The position numbers and the translations under genes were made by a program. The notes below the pieces were generated by a model. That model was given only the letters and a program-made list of their open reading frames with translations, was not told the DNA's origin and ran no database searches. From Catellatospora methionotrophica (GTDB taxonomy: Bacteria; Actinomycetota; Actinomycetes; Mycobacteriales; Micromonosporaceae), in the NCBI RefSeq assembly GCF_011297335.1, contig NZ_JAAOTJ010000001.1:992001-1056000 (forward strand): 64,000 nucleotides of DNA, given 5' to 3'. Shown in pieces: positions 25,340 through 33,517 of the stretch (within the stretch, counting starts at the first letter, position 1; each line of letters starts with the position of its first letter).

Positions 25340-25590
25340 GATCGGCCACGACGCCATCAGCTTGCGTACTGTGATGACACCCGGCTCCAACATCCGCCGC
25401 ACCCTGCACGGTGCGGTCAACGTCGTCACCGGCGCGTGGCACTAACACGTGTCGGTCGAGAACGTCTCTGTCGTGTTCTGCTACTTCCTCGACATGCTCT
25501 TGACCGCCTACCCCGACGCGAAGCTCATCGCAGACTTCATGAGGGTCGACATCACCTGCAGCAATCCGTTCCATGATCCACAGAACCGCA
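25340..25590 (+). pseudogene. IS630-family transposase, internal fragment with stop codon
   Basis: The frame reads TPGSNIRRTLHGAVNVVTGA, then WH, a TAA at about 25443, then HVSVENVSVVFCYFLDMLLT and AYPDAKLI. This is the stretch in IS630 transposases leading to the second catalytic Asp (GAL...TG.W, FLEQLLAAYP). The stop codon lies inside a conserved segment, and both ends of the gene are missing. It is a dead element next to the IS3-type remnant. Confidence 0.7.
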
Positions 25591-25636
25591 GGAACGTCGA
25601 TCGACCAGGACTCGCCTTCCTTGGAGGTAAGGGTCT

Positions 25637-25931
25637 GCTGTGCCGATAGGTGACATCTGAGATGGCTTGCCCTGTGGGCAGGCTGGAAGGATGTCGCTGT
25701 GCCCAAGCCCTACCCCCGAGAGTTCCGTGACGACGTCGTGCGGGTCGCACAGACCCGCGGTGCCGGCGTTAGGGTCGAGCAGATCGCCAACGACTTCGGC
25801 GTGCACCCGATGACGTTGTTCAAGTGGATGCGTGCCGCCGACGTCGACGCCGGGACCGGACAGGCGTGAGCAGCACTGACCCCGAAGGCCAGTCAGGCCG
25901 CGTGACTACAACTGTCACCTATCGGTGCAGC
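25637..25931 (+). mobile_element. Internally deleted IS3-family element (MITE-like), 295 bp
   Basis: Imperfect terminal inverted repeats of 19 bp (25637-25655 and 25913-25931; 17 of 19 matching) bound a 295-bp element. Inside it, GTG 25699 starts a 56-residue orfA fragment (VPKPYPREFRDDVVRVAQTR, then HPMTLFKWMRAADVD) that stops at 25869. The rest of orfA and all of orfB are deleted. Its size and intact ends make it a non-autonomous derivative that a full element elsewhere could mobilise. The same orfA segment occurs at 10290-10390. Confidence 0.8.
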
Positions 25932-26093
25932 GGACCCCGATGTCCGTGACATACAGCGGCGCAACGATCGTCGTAGCACCCGGGCCTGCTCCACAGGGAA
26001 CTGCAGTGTCCGGATCGCTCTGCGAAAACGATCAAGGGCCCAGACTGATGCGTGCCCTTACCCGTAAGGCGTTCTGACCTGCATGTTTACCCT

Positions 26094-26133
26094 GTCGGGC
26101 TGGCCGGATTCGAACCGACGACCCCTTGACCCC
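26094..26133. repeat. Partial tRNA-Pro 3' end (att-like copy 2)
   Basis: These 40 bp are identical to 28288-28327 in the intact tRNA-Pro gene and then diverge inside the anticodon arm. With the intact tRNA copy they flank 2.2 kb that includes the truncated integrase gene. This is the expected layout of attL/attR of a tRNA-targeting integrative element. Confidence 0.85.
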
Positions 26134-26270
26134 AGGACGGGTGACCAACCGTATACGCACGTCACACACGGCCTGCATCGTGAGCGAACGCCGTTTTCCA
26201 GCAGGGTACGGGAGCGCGTGGCGTGTCGTCCCCAGCTGGTACCCGCAACTCCCTAATACGGCAGCGGCAT

Positions 26271-26400
26271 TTAGCGCTTATGCGCAGGTAGCTGGCTCGG
26301 AGCGCTGCTGGTGGTGACTTCGTTTGGGTGCTGGCTTGGTGTCGACGGCGACATCGTGACAAGGCGAGTAGGGCGGCCAGGGTGGTTCTGGTCAGGGCCA
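26271..26400 (-). pseudogene. IS701-type transposase, C-terminal scrap
   Basis: The minus strand reads SRCRRRHQASTQTKSPPAAL..., similar to the basic C-terminus of IS701-type transposases (RRR.QA...HY.RR). The end carries the same AGCGCTTATGCG tail (26273-26284) found at the end of the larger copy at 26899. Only about 40 codons remain. Confidence 0.5.
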
Positions 26401-26853
26401 CTGCCACACTGCCGCCAACGCTGCCGGATCGTCGTCTGGACGGACCAAAAGCACACTGTCTTCAAGGTCATCATCACAGGCGATGACGACGACAGCGCCG
26501 AGAAGATGACGGACGGCCAACGTGGCCGCCAAGGTCGACTCGCCCGGCTTGTACAGCGTGATCTCACGGACCGGAGCATCAGGGCGGCGCGCAGGCGTGT
26601 TGCTGCTCATGTACACGGTCCCGAGATACCGGGCGTGGTCGTAGTCGTCCCCATCCTGCTGTGGCAGCTCCAGGCCGGCAATCTCGAATCCGAGCTGCCC
26701 GTGTAGGCCAGCTTCGGCGAAGGCTGCGACGAGTTGGGCCGCAGTCGGCCGTGTTCCAGGCTCGGGCACCGGCATTGCCCGCCCATCGTCCAGCAACGGC
26801 CGCACGCGATCATGCTGCGGGCGATACGCATGGATCATGAACTCCCAGCTCAC
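26392..26853 (-). CDS. Hypothetical protein
   Basis: The 153-residue protein (MSWEFMIHAYRPQHDRVRPL start; DDDPAALAAVWQWP end) has a good composition with predicted alternating strands and helices (GLHGQLGFEIAGLELP, STLAATLAVRHLLGAVVVIA). There is no signal peptide. It sits between two IS701-type scraps inside the presumed att-flanked segment and may be cargo. I do not recognise the family. Confidence 0.6.
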   Translation of the reverse strand: MSWEFMIHAYRPQHDRVRPLLDDGRAMPVPEPGTRPTAAQLVAAFAEAGLHGQLGFEIAGLELPQQDGDDYDHARYLGTVYMSSNTPARRPDAPVREITLYKPGESTLAATLAVRHLLGAVVVIACDDDLEDSVLLVRPDDDPAALAAVWQWP

Positions 26854-26898
26854 GTCGGCAGCGTACAGGCACAGCCAGCCTGGTGCGGCGGCAGCTTG

Positions 26899-27405
26899 TA
26901 GCGCTTATGCGCTGGTAGTGGAGTCGTGGCGGCGCTTGTAGTGGCTGCGCTTGGCGATGGCCTGCTGCCGGCGTCGCACCGTGACCATGCCATCGCCAGG
27001 TCGGCGGGCACGGTCTTGCGGATGGTGGTGTTGATCAGTCGTCTGGTCTCGGCGAGGGTCAGGTCGATCATGTCGGCGCTGCTGGCCGTGGCGCGTTCTG
27101 CGACGGCAACGACGGTCAGCACCGCCAGGGCGATCATCGCCAGGAGCGTGAACCGGTGCCAGGCGGTCCATCCTCTGCACTGGTACTGGTCGAGCCCGAC
27201 CTGCCCCTTCGCGGTCTGGAACGCCTCCTCTACCGACCATCTGCTGCCGGCGACGGTGACCAGCCGTGCCAGCGGCACCGGCACCGGGGTCCAGCACAGG
27301 TAGTAGGCCACCTGTCCGTCGCTGCCGCGGCGCACGAGCAGGCTGTGGCAGCCCTCGCCCTCGTCGAGGATGGTGACCCAGGCCCACGCTCGCCGACGAA
27401 TGCAG
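26899..27405 (-). pseudogene. IS701-family transposase, C-terminal half, frameshifted
   Basis: The fragment starts abruptly at a junction inside the integrase gene and reads CIRRRAWAWVTILDEGEGCH, LVTVAGSRWSVEEAFQTAKG (catalytic Glu region), GLDQYQCRGWTAWHRFTLLA, DMIDLTLAETRRLI. Near 26985 the frame shifts; the normal basic C-terminus (RRRQQAIAKRSHYKRRHDST) continues in the next frame and stops at about 26905. The N-terminal half with the first catalytic Asp residues is absent. Its insertion or recombination removed the start of the integrase. Confidence 0.75.
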
Positions 27406-28201
27406 CCGATCAACCGTCAAGAACAGCCTCGCGATCCTGGTCAGAGTCATGGAGCAGGCCGTACGTGACGGCATCATCGAACACAACCCGGCACGTGTCG
27501 TCGGCTGGCAGCGCGAGTATCGGCCAGCAGAGGACGAGCTGGACGACCCGCGTTCGCTCGCGCTGCCGAACTGGCAGGCAGTCACGACTCTCGCCGACGC
27601 ACTCGTGAAACGATCTCTCGGACGCTTCGCGGGCTGGGGCGAAGTCGTCAAGTTCGCCGCTGGCACCGCGGCTCGGATCGGCGAAATGTCAGGCGTACGC
27701 AAGGCGGACATCGACCGGGAAACGTGGCTGTGGACCGTGCGCCGGCAGACGACGGCCGCGCCGGGCGGCCTGGTCGACAAGGGGACGAAAGGCAAGCGGG
27801 CACGCCGAGTCCCGATCATCGAGGAGATCCGGCCACTCGTCGCGGCTTGCATGGACTCGGCCGAGGAGGACGAAGCAGGTCTGTTCACCGGCCCGCGCGG
27901 TGGCCGGATCACCACGGCGGTGCTCCACGACACAACGCACTGGGACGACGTCGTCAAGGAGCTGGGGTTCGAGCACCTACGCCGACACGACCTACGGCAC
28001 ACCGGCCTCACGTGGATGGCGGACGCAGGTGTGCCCGTTCATGTCCTCCGCAAGATTGCCGGGCACGGCTCGCTCACCACGACACAGCGCTACCTACACC
28101 CCGACCGGCGGGCAATCGACGCCGCCGAAGCGTCACTCAGCGCGCATCTGGAGAGTGTCGCGATGGTGTCCTGGTCCCCAACTGGTCCCCAGCGATCATG
28201 A
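27395..28201 (+). pseudogene. int: Tyrosine integrase, N-terminally truncated
   Basis: From the junction with the IS701 remnant the frame reads STVKNSLAILVRVMEQAVRD (core-binding helix end) and then a complete catalytic domain: Arg in GTAARIGEMSG, Lys-containing KGTKGKRARRVPI beta-hairpin, HDLRHTGLTW (His-x-x-Arg), GHGSLTTTQ (His) and the nucleophile Tyr in QRYLHP. About 250 catalytic-side residues remain (first ATG 27449); the arm-binding and most of the core-binding domain are lost. It ends 88 bp from the tRNA-Pro gene, the usual position of int in actinomycete integrative elements such as pSAM2, which targets a tRNA-Pro gene. It is probably inactive. Confidence 0.85.
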
Positions 28202-28238
28202 CCGGCTCTCACTGACAGCACCAACCACCTGATAGACC

Positions 28239-28276
28239 AAGGGCCTTGACCAGCAGAAACCCCGGTCAAGGCCCTT
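28239..28276. terminator. Bidirectional terminator between int and tRNA-Pro
   Basis: A perfect 13-bp stem, arms 28239-28251 and 28264-28276, with a 12-nt loop, sits 14 bp from the 3' end of the tRNA and 38 bp from the stop of int. The left arm is followed by AAG...CCTT ends, giving U-rich tails both ways. Part of this hairpin (GACCAGCAGAAAC) is duplicated beside att copy 1 at 10853. Confidence 0.8.
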
Positions 28277-28287
28277 ATCTTCGCACC

Positions 28288-28362
<75 letters not shown>

Positions 28363-28639
28363 TTGCCGTGTTGATCTCTCACCGCGGCAGCCCGTACAGC
28401 GTAGCGCACTCTGACCGGGGCTGCGCACACGGCCCCCGTGTCCGTTTCATGCTGGTTCTACTGGGTGATCCAACCCGCTATGTCTAGACCATCCTAGGAA
28501 CCTGCCTAACCGGTGCCACCCGAAGGGCGCCGACTCCGGCGGCAGTGCCGGAAGCGCCCTTTACCCGGGTACAAGGTCCAACAAGCCCCACAAACCATGA
28601 TCAGCGCCGTTTGGCGCTACTCAGCGCCGTTCGGCATCT

Positions 28640-28945
28640 GTTCAGGGAGCGGCTCTGCTGGCGCTGTTGCGTCCGGGGATCGCCCGCATCGGCGAGCAGC
28701 GGGGTGAACCGCTGCACCCACCGGAACACGGTGACGTGGTCGACCTCGACGCCACGTTCGACCAGTAGTTCCTCGACATCGCGATACGACAGGTTGAACC
28801 GCAGCTACCAGCGCACGGCGACCACGATCACCTCAGCCGGAAACCGAAACCCCACGAACGCGGTCTTCGCGGGCGACACCGAACGTGAGCGGGGCGACTA
28901 CATCACCGCTCGAGTGTGCCTCGAACGGTGCCAAGGCTCAACGCA
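28640..28945 (-). mobile_element. IS6-family remnant (N-terminal part of transposase, with stop codon)
   Basis: On the minus strand, AEVIVVAVRW, a TAG, then LRFNLSYRDVEELLVERGVE and VDHVTVFRWVQRFTPLLADA match the N-terminus of IS6-type transposases and the copy at 30497. TAG replaces the TAC codon of the other copy. The terminal sequence near 28930-28945 matches the left end of the 30.4-kb copy. The catalytic half is absent. Confidence 0.8.
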
Positions 28946-29126
28946 ACGGACCCGGCGCCGATCCTGCTGACCAGGGTCGGGCAGGAGAGCCCGGAGATCG
29001 CGGCGACCATCGCGGATGATGGCGCTGGCGTGCCGGTGGAGATCATCGATGTCCCGAACAGGCACCACAGCTTTGACGTCGTCGACGAGTCCTGCGAGGC
29101 CGTGCGGCGGGCATCCCACCGTTACA
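28946..29126 (+). pseudogene. Alpha/beta hydrolase (dienelactone hydrolase-like), C-terminal scrap
   Basis: Immediately beside the IS6 end, the frame reads DPAPILLTRVGQESPEIAAT, then VEIIDVPNRHHSFDVVDESC and EAVRRASHRY. This is the C-terminal part of a dienelactone-hydrolase-like protein, with the catalytic His in HHSFDV. The rest of the gene is missing, evidently removed by IS6-related rearrangement. It ends against the convergent APP1-like gene. Confidence 0.6.
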
Positions 29127-30174
29127 GCAATCCCGCCTCGCGCATCAGCCCGGCGAGCCCCGCGCCGTCGGGCGCGGAGAGCAGGCGCCGATCCGCCGGA
29201 CCGGACGCCTGCGGCAGCTCGGACAGCGACGGCAGCACGCCGGCCAGCACGGACTGGGTGGGCGACAGGCGCCGGATGGCGATCGCCGCGACGTTCGCGG
29301 GATGGCTGGTGGCGAACTCCGCGTAGATCGCCGGGTCGTGCTGGCCGTCGTCGCCGATGAGCAGCCACCGAATGTCCGGGAACTCAGTCGCCAGCCGGTT
29401 GAGGGTCGCGAGCTTGTGTGCGCGCCCGCTGCGGAACCAGCTGTCCTTGGTCGGTCCCCAGTCGGTGAGCAGCAACGGCCCGGCCGGGTAGAGGTGGCGC
29501 GACATGAACCGGGTCAGGGTCGGCGCGACGTTCCACGAGCCGGTGGAGAGGTAGATCACCGGGGCGCCGGGGTGGGCGTTGGTGAGCCGCTCGTAGAGCA
29601 CCGACATGCCCGGGACCGATGCGCGGGCGAACTCGTCGAGGATGAAGGTGTTCCAGCCGGCGCGCAGCGGGCGCGGCAGCGAGGTGACCATCACAGTATC
29701 GTCGATGTCGGACAGGATGCCGAAGGTCACCGCCGGGTCGACGATGTGGACGGGAGCGTCGACCGGTTCGGCGCCCTCGCAGCCGATGCGCACGGCGCAC
29801 AGGCCCGCTGGCAGGTCGGATGGGCAGGTGACGTCGATGAAGCCGCTCCGGTCGGCGGAGGCTTCGTGGCGGACGCCGTTGACCTCGACGACCACGGGTG
29901 CGTCCATCACCGACAGGGTGGCGAAGCTGCGCCAGCCGCGGACCTTCTTGGCCCGCTTGCGCGGCTTGCCGTTGTCGGGCCGGGCGAGCAGGACCCGGCC
30001 CAGGACGCGGACCCAGCCGGGGCCGTCCTTTCCGGCGAGGCCGTAGCCGGGGAAGGCGACGATGGTGGGCTCCCAGCCGCGCTTCTTGAGGCGGCGTTCG
30101 AATGCGATGTGCGCGGCGTCCTCGATGCGGGCGGCACGGTGCAGGCGGACTTCGGTCGTCGGCTCCAGCGTCAC
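29122..30174 (-). CDS. APP1-like phosphatidate phosphatase (DUF2183, HAD-type)
   Basis: The 350-residue protein has an N-terminal beta-rich region and a C-terminal HAD-like catalytic domain with the DxDxT motif SDIDDTVMVT (Asp156, Asp158, Thr160), followed by IYLSTGSWNVAPTLTRF, LLLTDWGPTKDSW and WLLIGDDGQHDPAIYAEF. This is the pattern of bacterial homologues of yeast App1, a phosphatidate phosphatase. No signal peptide or membrane helix is seen. The gene is intact and lies between two IS6 remnants in opposite orientation, so it may have been carried as a passenger. Confidence 0.88.
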   Translation of the reverse strand: MTLEPTTEVRLHRAARIEDAAHIAFERRLKKRGWEPTIVAFPGYGLAGKDGPGWVRVLGRVLLARPDNGKPRKRAKKVRGWRSFATLSVMDAPVVVEVNGVRHEASADRSGFIDVTCPSDLPAGLCAVRIGCEGAEPVDAPVHIVDPAVTFGILSDIDDTVMVTSLPRPLRAGWNTFILDEFARASVPGMSVLYERLTNAHPGAPVIYLSTGSWNVAPTLTRFMSRHLYPAGPLLLTDWGPTKDSWFRSGRAHKLATLNRLATEFPDIRWLLIGDDGQHDPAIYAEFATSHPANVAAIAIRRLSPTQSVLAGVLPSLSELPQASGPADRRLLSAPDGAGLAGLMREAGLL

Positions 30175-30397
30175 CCGCTCAGCCTGTCACACCAGCCGGA
30201 CCCGCTCGGATGACGGGCCGCCCGCCCGGTTCGCCGATCCGACAGGCGGTGCAGCCGTCCGTAGGCTTTCCGGCTGCTGCCGGTAGCGTTACGGTTTCGA
30301 CGCTGGGTTATCGCCGAGCAGGGCCTACCTGCAGAATCGGACTACAGTGTGCTGAATCTTCTTCTTGAGGTCACCTGGCCGAAGGGCAGGGTGGTCG

Positions 30398-31185
30398 GGT
30401 CCGTTGCATTGAGCCTCGGTGTGGCCGAGGCACACTCGAGCGGTGAAGTCGTCGCCCCGCTTACGAACGGCGTTTAACGCGAAGACGACGTTCGCCGGGT
30501 TCCGGTTCCCCCTGAGGTGATCGTGGTCGCCGTGCGTTGGTACCTGCGGTTCAACCTCTCCTACCGCGATGTCGAGGAACTGCTGGTCGAGCGTGGCGTC
30601 GAGGTCGATCACGTCACGATCTATCGGTGGGTACAGCGTTCACGCCATTGCTCGCCGACGCGGCGCGGTTCTGCCGGCACTCACCGGGCGACAGATGGTT
30701 CGTCGACGAGACCTACGTCAAGGTCGGCGGAGTGTGGCGGTACGTATAGCGGGCAATCGACCAGCACGGGCAGGTCATCGACGTGCTCGTGTCCGCCCGC
30801 CGCGACGCCGACGCGGCCCGCAGGTTCTTCCGCAGGGCGCTGGCGACCTTGAAGGTGACCCCCACCGAGGTGGTCACCGATGCCGCACCGGTGTACCCGG
30901 CGGCGCTCGACGAGATGGCCCCACAGGCGTGGCACCGCGTCGAACGCTACGCCAACAACCCGATCGAGGCCGACCACAGCCAGCTCAAACACCGACTGAG
31001 ACCGATGCGCGGGATGCAGACCGACAAGACCGCGCAAGTGATCATCGCCGGACACGCGTTCATGTAGAACCTGCGCCGCGGACACTACGAACTCGCGATC
31101 GACATCCCGACTGCCCGGAGGGTCGCCGCGGCGTACGCCGAACTCGTCACGGCGATCTGACCACAGCCGCAGCTTCGGTTCAACG
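30398..31185 (+). mobile_element. IS6-family element, inactivated by a frameshift and two stops
   Basis: A near full-length IS6-type element. The transposase begins PPEVIVVAVRWYLRFNLSYR, keeps VELLVERGVEVDHVT and the DDE domain (RWFVDETYVKVGGVWRYV; DQHGQVIDVLVSARRDADAA; VVTDAAPVYPAAL; NNPIEADHSQLKHRLRPMRG with the Glu), and ends NLRRGHYELAIDIPTARRVA. It is broken by a frameshift near 30640 and by TAG codons at 30747 and 31065. The ends (30398 and about 31185) are imperfect inverted repeats of about 20 bp. Confidence 0.85.
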
Positions 31186-31289
31186 CGTCCGCCGATCCAG
31201 CAACGCACCTGAGCCTCCTGCCAGCACCATGCCCGCCAGCAGCGCCGCCAGCGCAGCATCGACAGCTGGACGTCTTCGCATCGCCGTTC

Positions 31290-31470
31290 CTACCCCGTGT
31301 CACGGTCGGATGGGGTCGTCGGCCCAACTGGATCGACTGTCGGTGGTGGTCGATGTCGTCGATGGTCAACTGCCGTAGTTCCTGGCATGAGGTGCCGCGC
31401 AGTAGCGCCAGCAGGCCGACTCGGACGCATCGCCCTGCTTGGCGAGCCGCCTGCAGATCGAACTGTCCGC
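31290..31470 (-). pseudogene. Tyrosine recombinase scrap
   Basis: The minus strand reads RVGLLALLRGTSCQELRQLT and IDDIDHHRQSIQLGRRPHP. The LALL.G....ELR.LT..DID.....I.LGRRPHP pattern is the start of the catalytic domain of a phage-type recombinase. Upstream and downstream sequence is not coding in the same frame, so only about 55 codons remain. Confidence 0.5.
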
Positions 31471-31512
31471 CCTGGTGCCCGAAGCTTCGTAGCGGAGCCC
31501 TAACCTGCACCG

Positions 31513-32643
31513 ATGGTGTACGAACGAATCTATCGGGTCGCTGACGGCGAGCACATCCCTGGCAAATCCCGGCTTGTCTTCGTCAAGAACGGCGGAACCC
31601 ATTTCCTGACGAACCTGACTGTCTACGCCGACGGCGTCATCGACTGCTGGGGTTTGATGAGTTTTGACGAACTGAGGACTAAGCTCGCCACCGGGTGGAT
31701 CACCACACAACCGCTGGACAATGGACAGGCTTCGGCTCACGACCTCGCGCGGTGGCGCTTCGCCGAGCCTCGCAGCCATGTCTCCGCCGACATGCTCATC
31801 GGAGAGCTGCTCGATGTGGTCGACAAGTTGAACCGGCGGCCGGACTCGTCTGAGCGATGCCGTCAGCTCATCGATCGGTACCTAGCCGATCGGAGCGAGG
31901 AGAACCGTCTGGCGATTCGTGCCGCCTACTTCACGATTCCCGAACACCAGCGCCGCAGCATGCTTGGTGACATGGACAGCAAGGACTTCCCGGTCAGGGT
32001 GCTCATCAGCGACATCGGCCAGCCGGCCGTGGGCGGAGCGGGCAGTTTCGCCGTGACCGAGAACGACCACCTGAAGGCGATCGAGTACTTCGTTCGACGC
32101 GCCGAGCATGCCGCCAGCACACTGCAGCATCGGTCAGCCTCCCTACATGACGACCGCCTGTCGCCGACCGTGAACCTGACCCAGGTGCCTTACGCGCGAG
32201 GTTGGCCGGAGCAACCCGGCATTGACGCGCTCACACCCGACTATCCCGCCGAGATCACTGCCTTCGGGTACACCTACCCCTCGATCACCCACGCGATCCT
32301 CGCATTGTCGACCTCGGACCCCGAGTGGCACGACCGGATCGCCCAGGCGGAGGGCCCGAAGGCTGCCCGGACCGCGGCGAAAGGCGCATCCCGCCGAACC
32401 GACTGGGCCGACCGCCGGCTCGCTGTCATGGCAGTGCTGCTGCGCCAGAAGTTCTCACAGCATCCCGAACTGGCAGAAGTCCTGCTCTCGACGGGCGACG
32501 GCCGCATCACCTACTCCGCACTCGATGACAGCTACTTCAGCAGTGGCGGGTACGGCGCGAACTGGTTCGGACGCCTGCTGGAGGTCATCCGCTCAGAACT
32601 CGCACTCGGGACGGATCTTCAGCGCGCAGGCATGTCCTCATAA
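31513..32643 (+). CDS. NADAR-like protein with N-terminal extra domain
   Basis: The 376-residue protein has two parts. Residues 1-110 form a beta-rich domain (RLVFVKNGGTHFLTNLTVYA, DGVIDCWGLMSFDELRTKLA) seen in DUF7638/7639-like proteins. The C-terminal 130 residues match NADAR (DUF1768/YbiA): ITAFGYTYPSITHAILALST, AARTAAKGASRRTDWADRRL, VLLRQKFSQHPELAEVLLST and GANWFGRLLEVIRSEL. NADAR enzymes remove ADP-ribose or related modifications and occur in phage-defence contexts. ATG 31513 is the start. It lies between IS6 remnants of opposite orientation. The domain is inferred from motif order, with the N-glycosidase residues not verified. Confidence 0.75.
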   Translation: MVYERIYRVADGEHIPGKSRLVFVKNGGTHFLTNLTVYADGVIDCWGLMSFDELRTKLATGWITTQPLDNGQASAHDLARWRFAEPRSHVSADMLIGELLDVVDKLNRRPDSSERCRQLIDRYLADRSEENRLAIRAAYFTIPEHQRRSMLGDMDSKDFPVRVLISDIGQPAVGGAGSFAVTENDHLKAIEYFVRRAEHAASTLQHRSASLHDDRLSPTVNLTQVPYARGWPEQPGIDALTPDYPAEITAFGYTYPSITHAILALSTSDPEWHDRIAQAEGPKAARTAAKGASRRTDWADRRLAVMAVLLRQKFSQHPELAEVLLSTGDGRITYSALDDSYFSSGGYGANWFGRLLEVIRSELALGTDLQRAGMSS

Positions 32644-32764
32644 CACTCCATCGCATGTGTCTGAGCATGCAGAGTCGACGGTGCTTCGAAGCCCCGGTCA
32701 AGCGATTCTTGACGGCGCTCTCACCGGCTCTGTGCGTTCGCGGATCGTCGTGCATGGCGAAGCT

Positions 32765-32895
32765 CCGGTTCGGCGCCAGTTCAGATCGCCTTGGCGAGTT
32801 CGGCGAACGCCGCGGCGACCCGCCGGGCCGGCGGGGTGTCGATTGCGATCTCGTAGTGTCTGCGGCGCAGGTTCTGCAGGAACGCCGGGCTCAGG
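32765..32895 (-). mobile_element. IS6-family transposase, C-terminal scrap
   Basis: Minus-strand FLQNLRRRHYEIAIDTPPAR, RVAAAFAELAKAI, stop: the same C-terminus as the 30.4-kb element. It lies tail-on to a Nudix-like fragment at 32915. The rest of the transposase is missing. Confidence 0.75.
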
Positions 32896-32914
32896 CCCAC
32901 CGCGGTCTGGAAGT

Positions 32915-33089
32915 GCGAGCGCTGACACGGACGCAGCGTAATCCGAGACTCATCAACACTGCGGAGTTCACCGCGATCGGATGGCACAGCCCACAGGAAG
33001 TCCTGCAGATGCCACTCGACGATCTTGACCCGCACATGCACCGCTTCCTAGCCAAGATCGCCGAGCTGTATCGAGAACATGCCCGTTAA
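32915..33089 (+). pseudogene. Nudix-type hydrolase, C-terminal scrap
   Basis: LTRTQRNPRLINTAEFTAIG, then WHSPQEVLQMPLDDLDPHMH, RFLAKIAELYREHAR and a stop. The E....GW......LP.DDL.P...RF pattern is the usual C-terminus of Nudix proteins. The Nudix box is missing and the fragment starts at the IS6 scrap. Confidence 0.5.
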
Positions 33090-33255
33090 CCGCGCCGAAC
33101 AGCGTCCGAGCCCGGCGGGCACAGTTGCCCAGAAAGGCGCCTGAACACTCGACAGCGCAATGCCTGCAGTGCCTGCGCCGACAAGTGCCATCCGATCAGG
33201 CGACACGCCTTCCACAGAAATAGCCAACGCCCGGCCGCGATCTCGGGTGGGGCAA

Positions 33256-33465
33256 GTGACCACGCTCCGACTCGGCGCCCGCAGCACCATCCTCGCTCTG
33301 GCCCAGGCCACCCTCGTCGCCGACGACCTGCGCACCGCACATCCGAGACTGCGCGTCCAGCTCGTCACGATCCCCACCCACGGCGACCGATGGGCCGACA
33401 ACTTCGGCGCTGGCACTGGGATCCAAAGGCGCCTACATCCGCGAGATCGGGGAAGGGTTTGATCA
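33256..33465 (+). pseudogene. HemC (hydroxymethylbilane synthase)-like N-terminal scrap, frameshifted
   Basis: From GTG 33256: TTLRLGARSTILALAQATLV, ADDLRTAHPRLRVQLVTIPT, HGDRWADN, then in another frame ALGSKGAYIREIGEGFD. This is the start of porphobilinogen deaminase-like proteins (LRLGTR.S.LALAQ; VEIVT..T.GD; KG.F..EIE). About 65 codons remain, with an indel near 33400. It is clearly non-functional. Confidence 0.65.
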
Positions 33466-33473
33466 ACAGCGTT

Positions 33474-33507
33474 GGCCCGCCTCGCGGCCGAGGCCGGGAG
33501 GCGGGCC
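33474..33507 (-). terminator. Terminator of the secreted lectin gene
   Basis: Perfect 9-bp arms (33474-33482 and 33499-33507) enclose a 16-nt GC-rich loop, 11 bp past the stop codon of the lectin gene. Confidence 0.55.
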
Positions 33508-33517
33508 TGGTTTCGGG

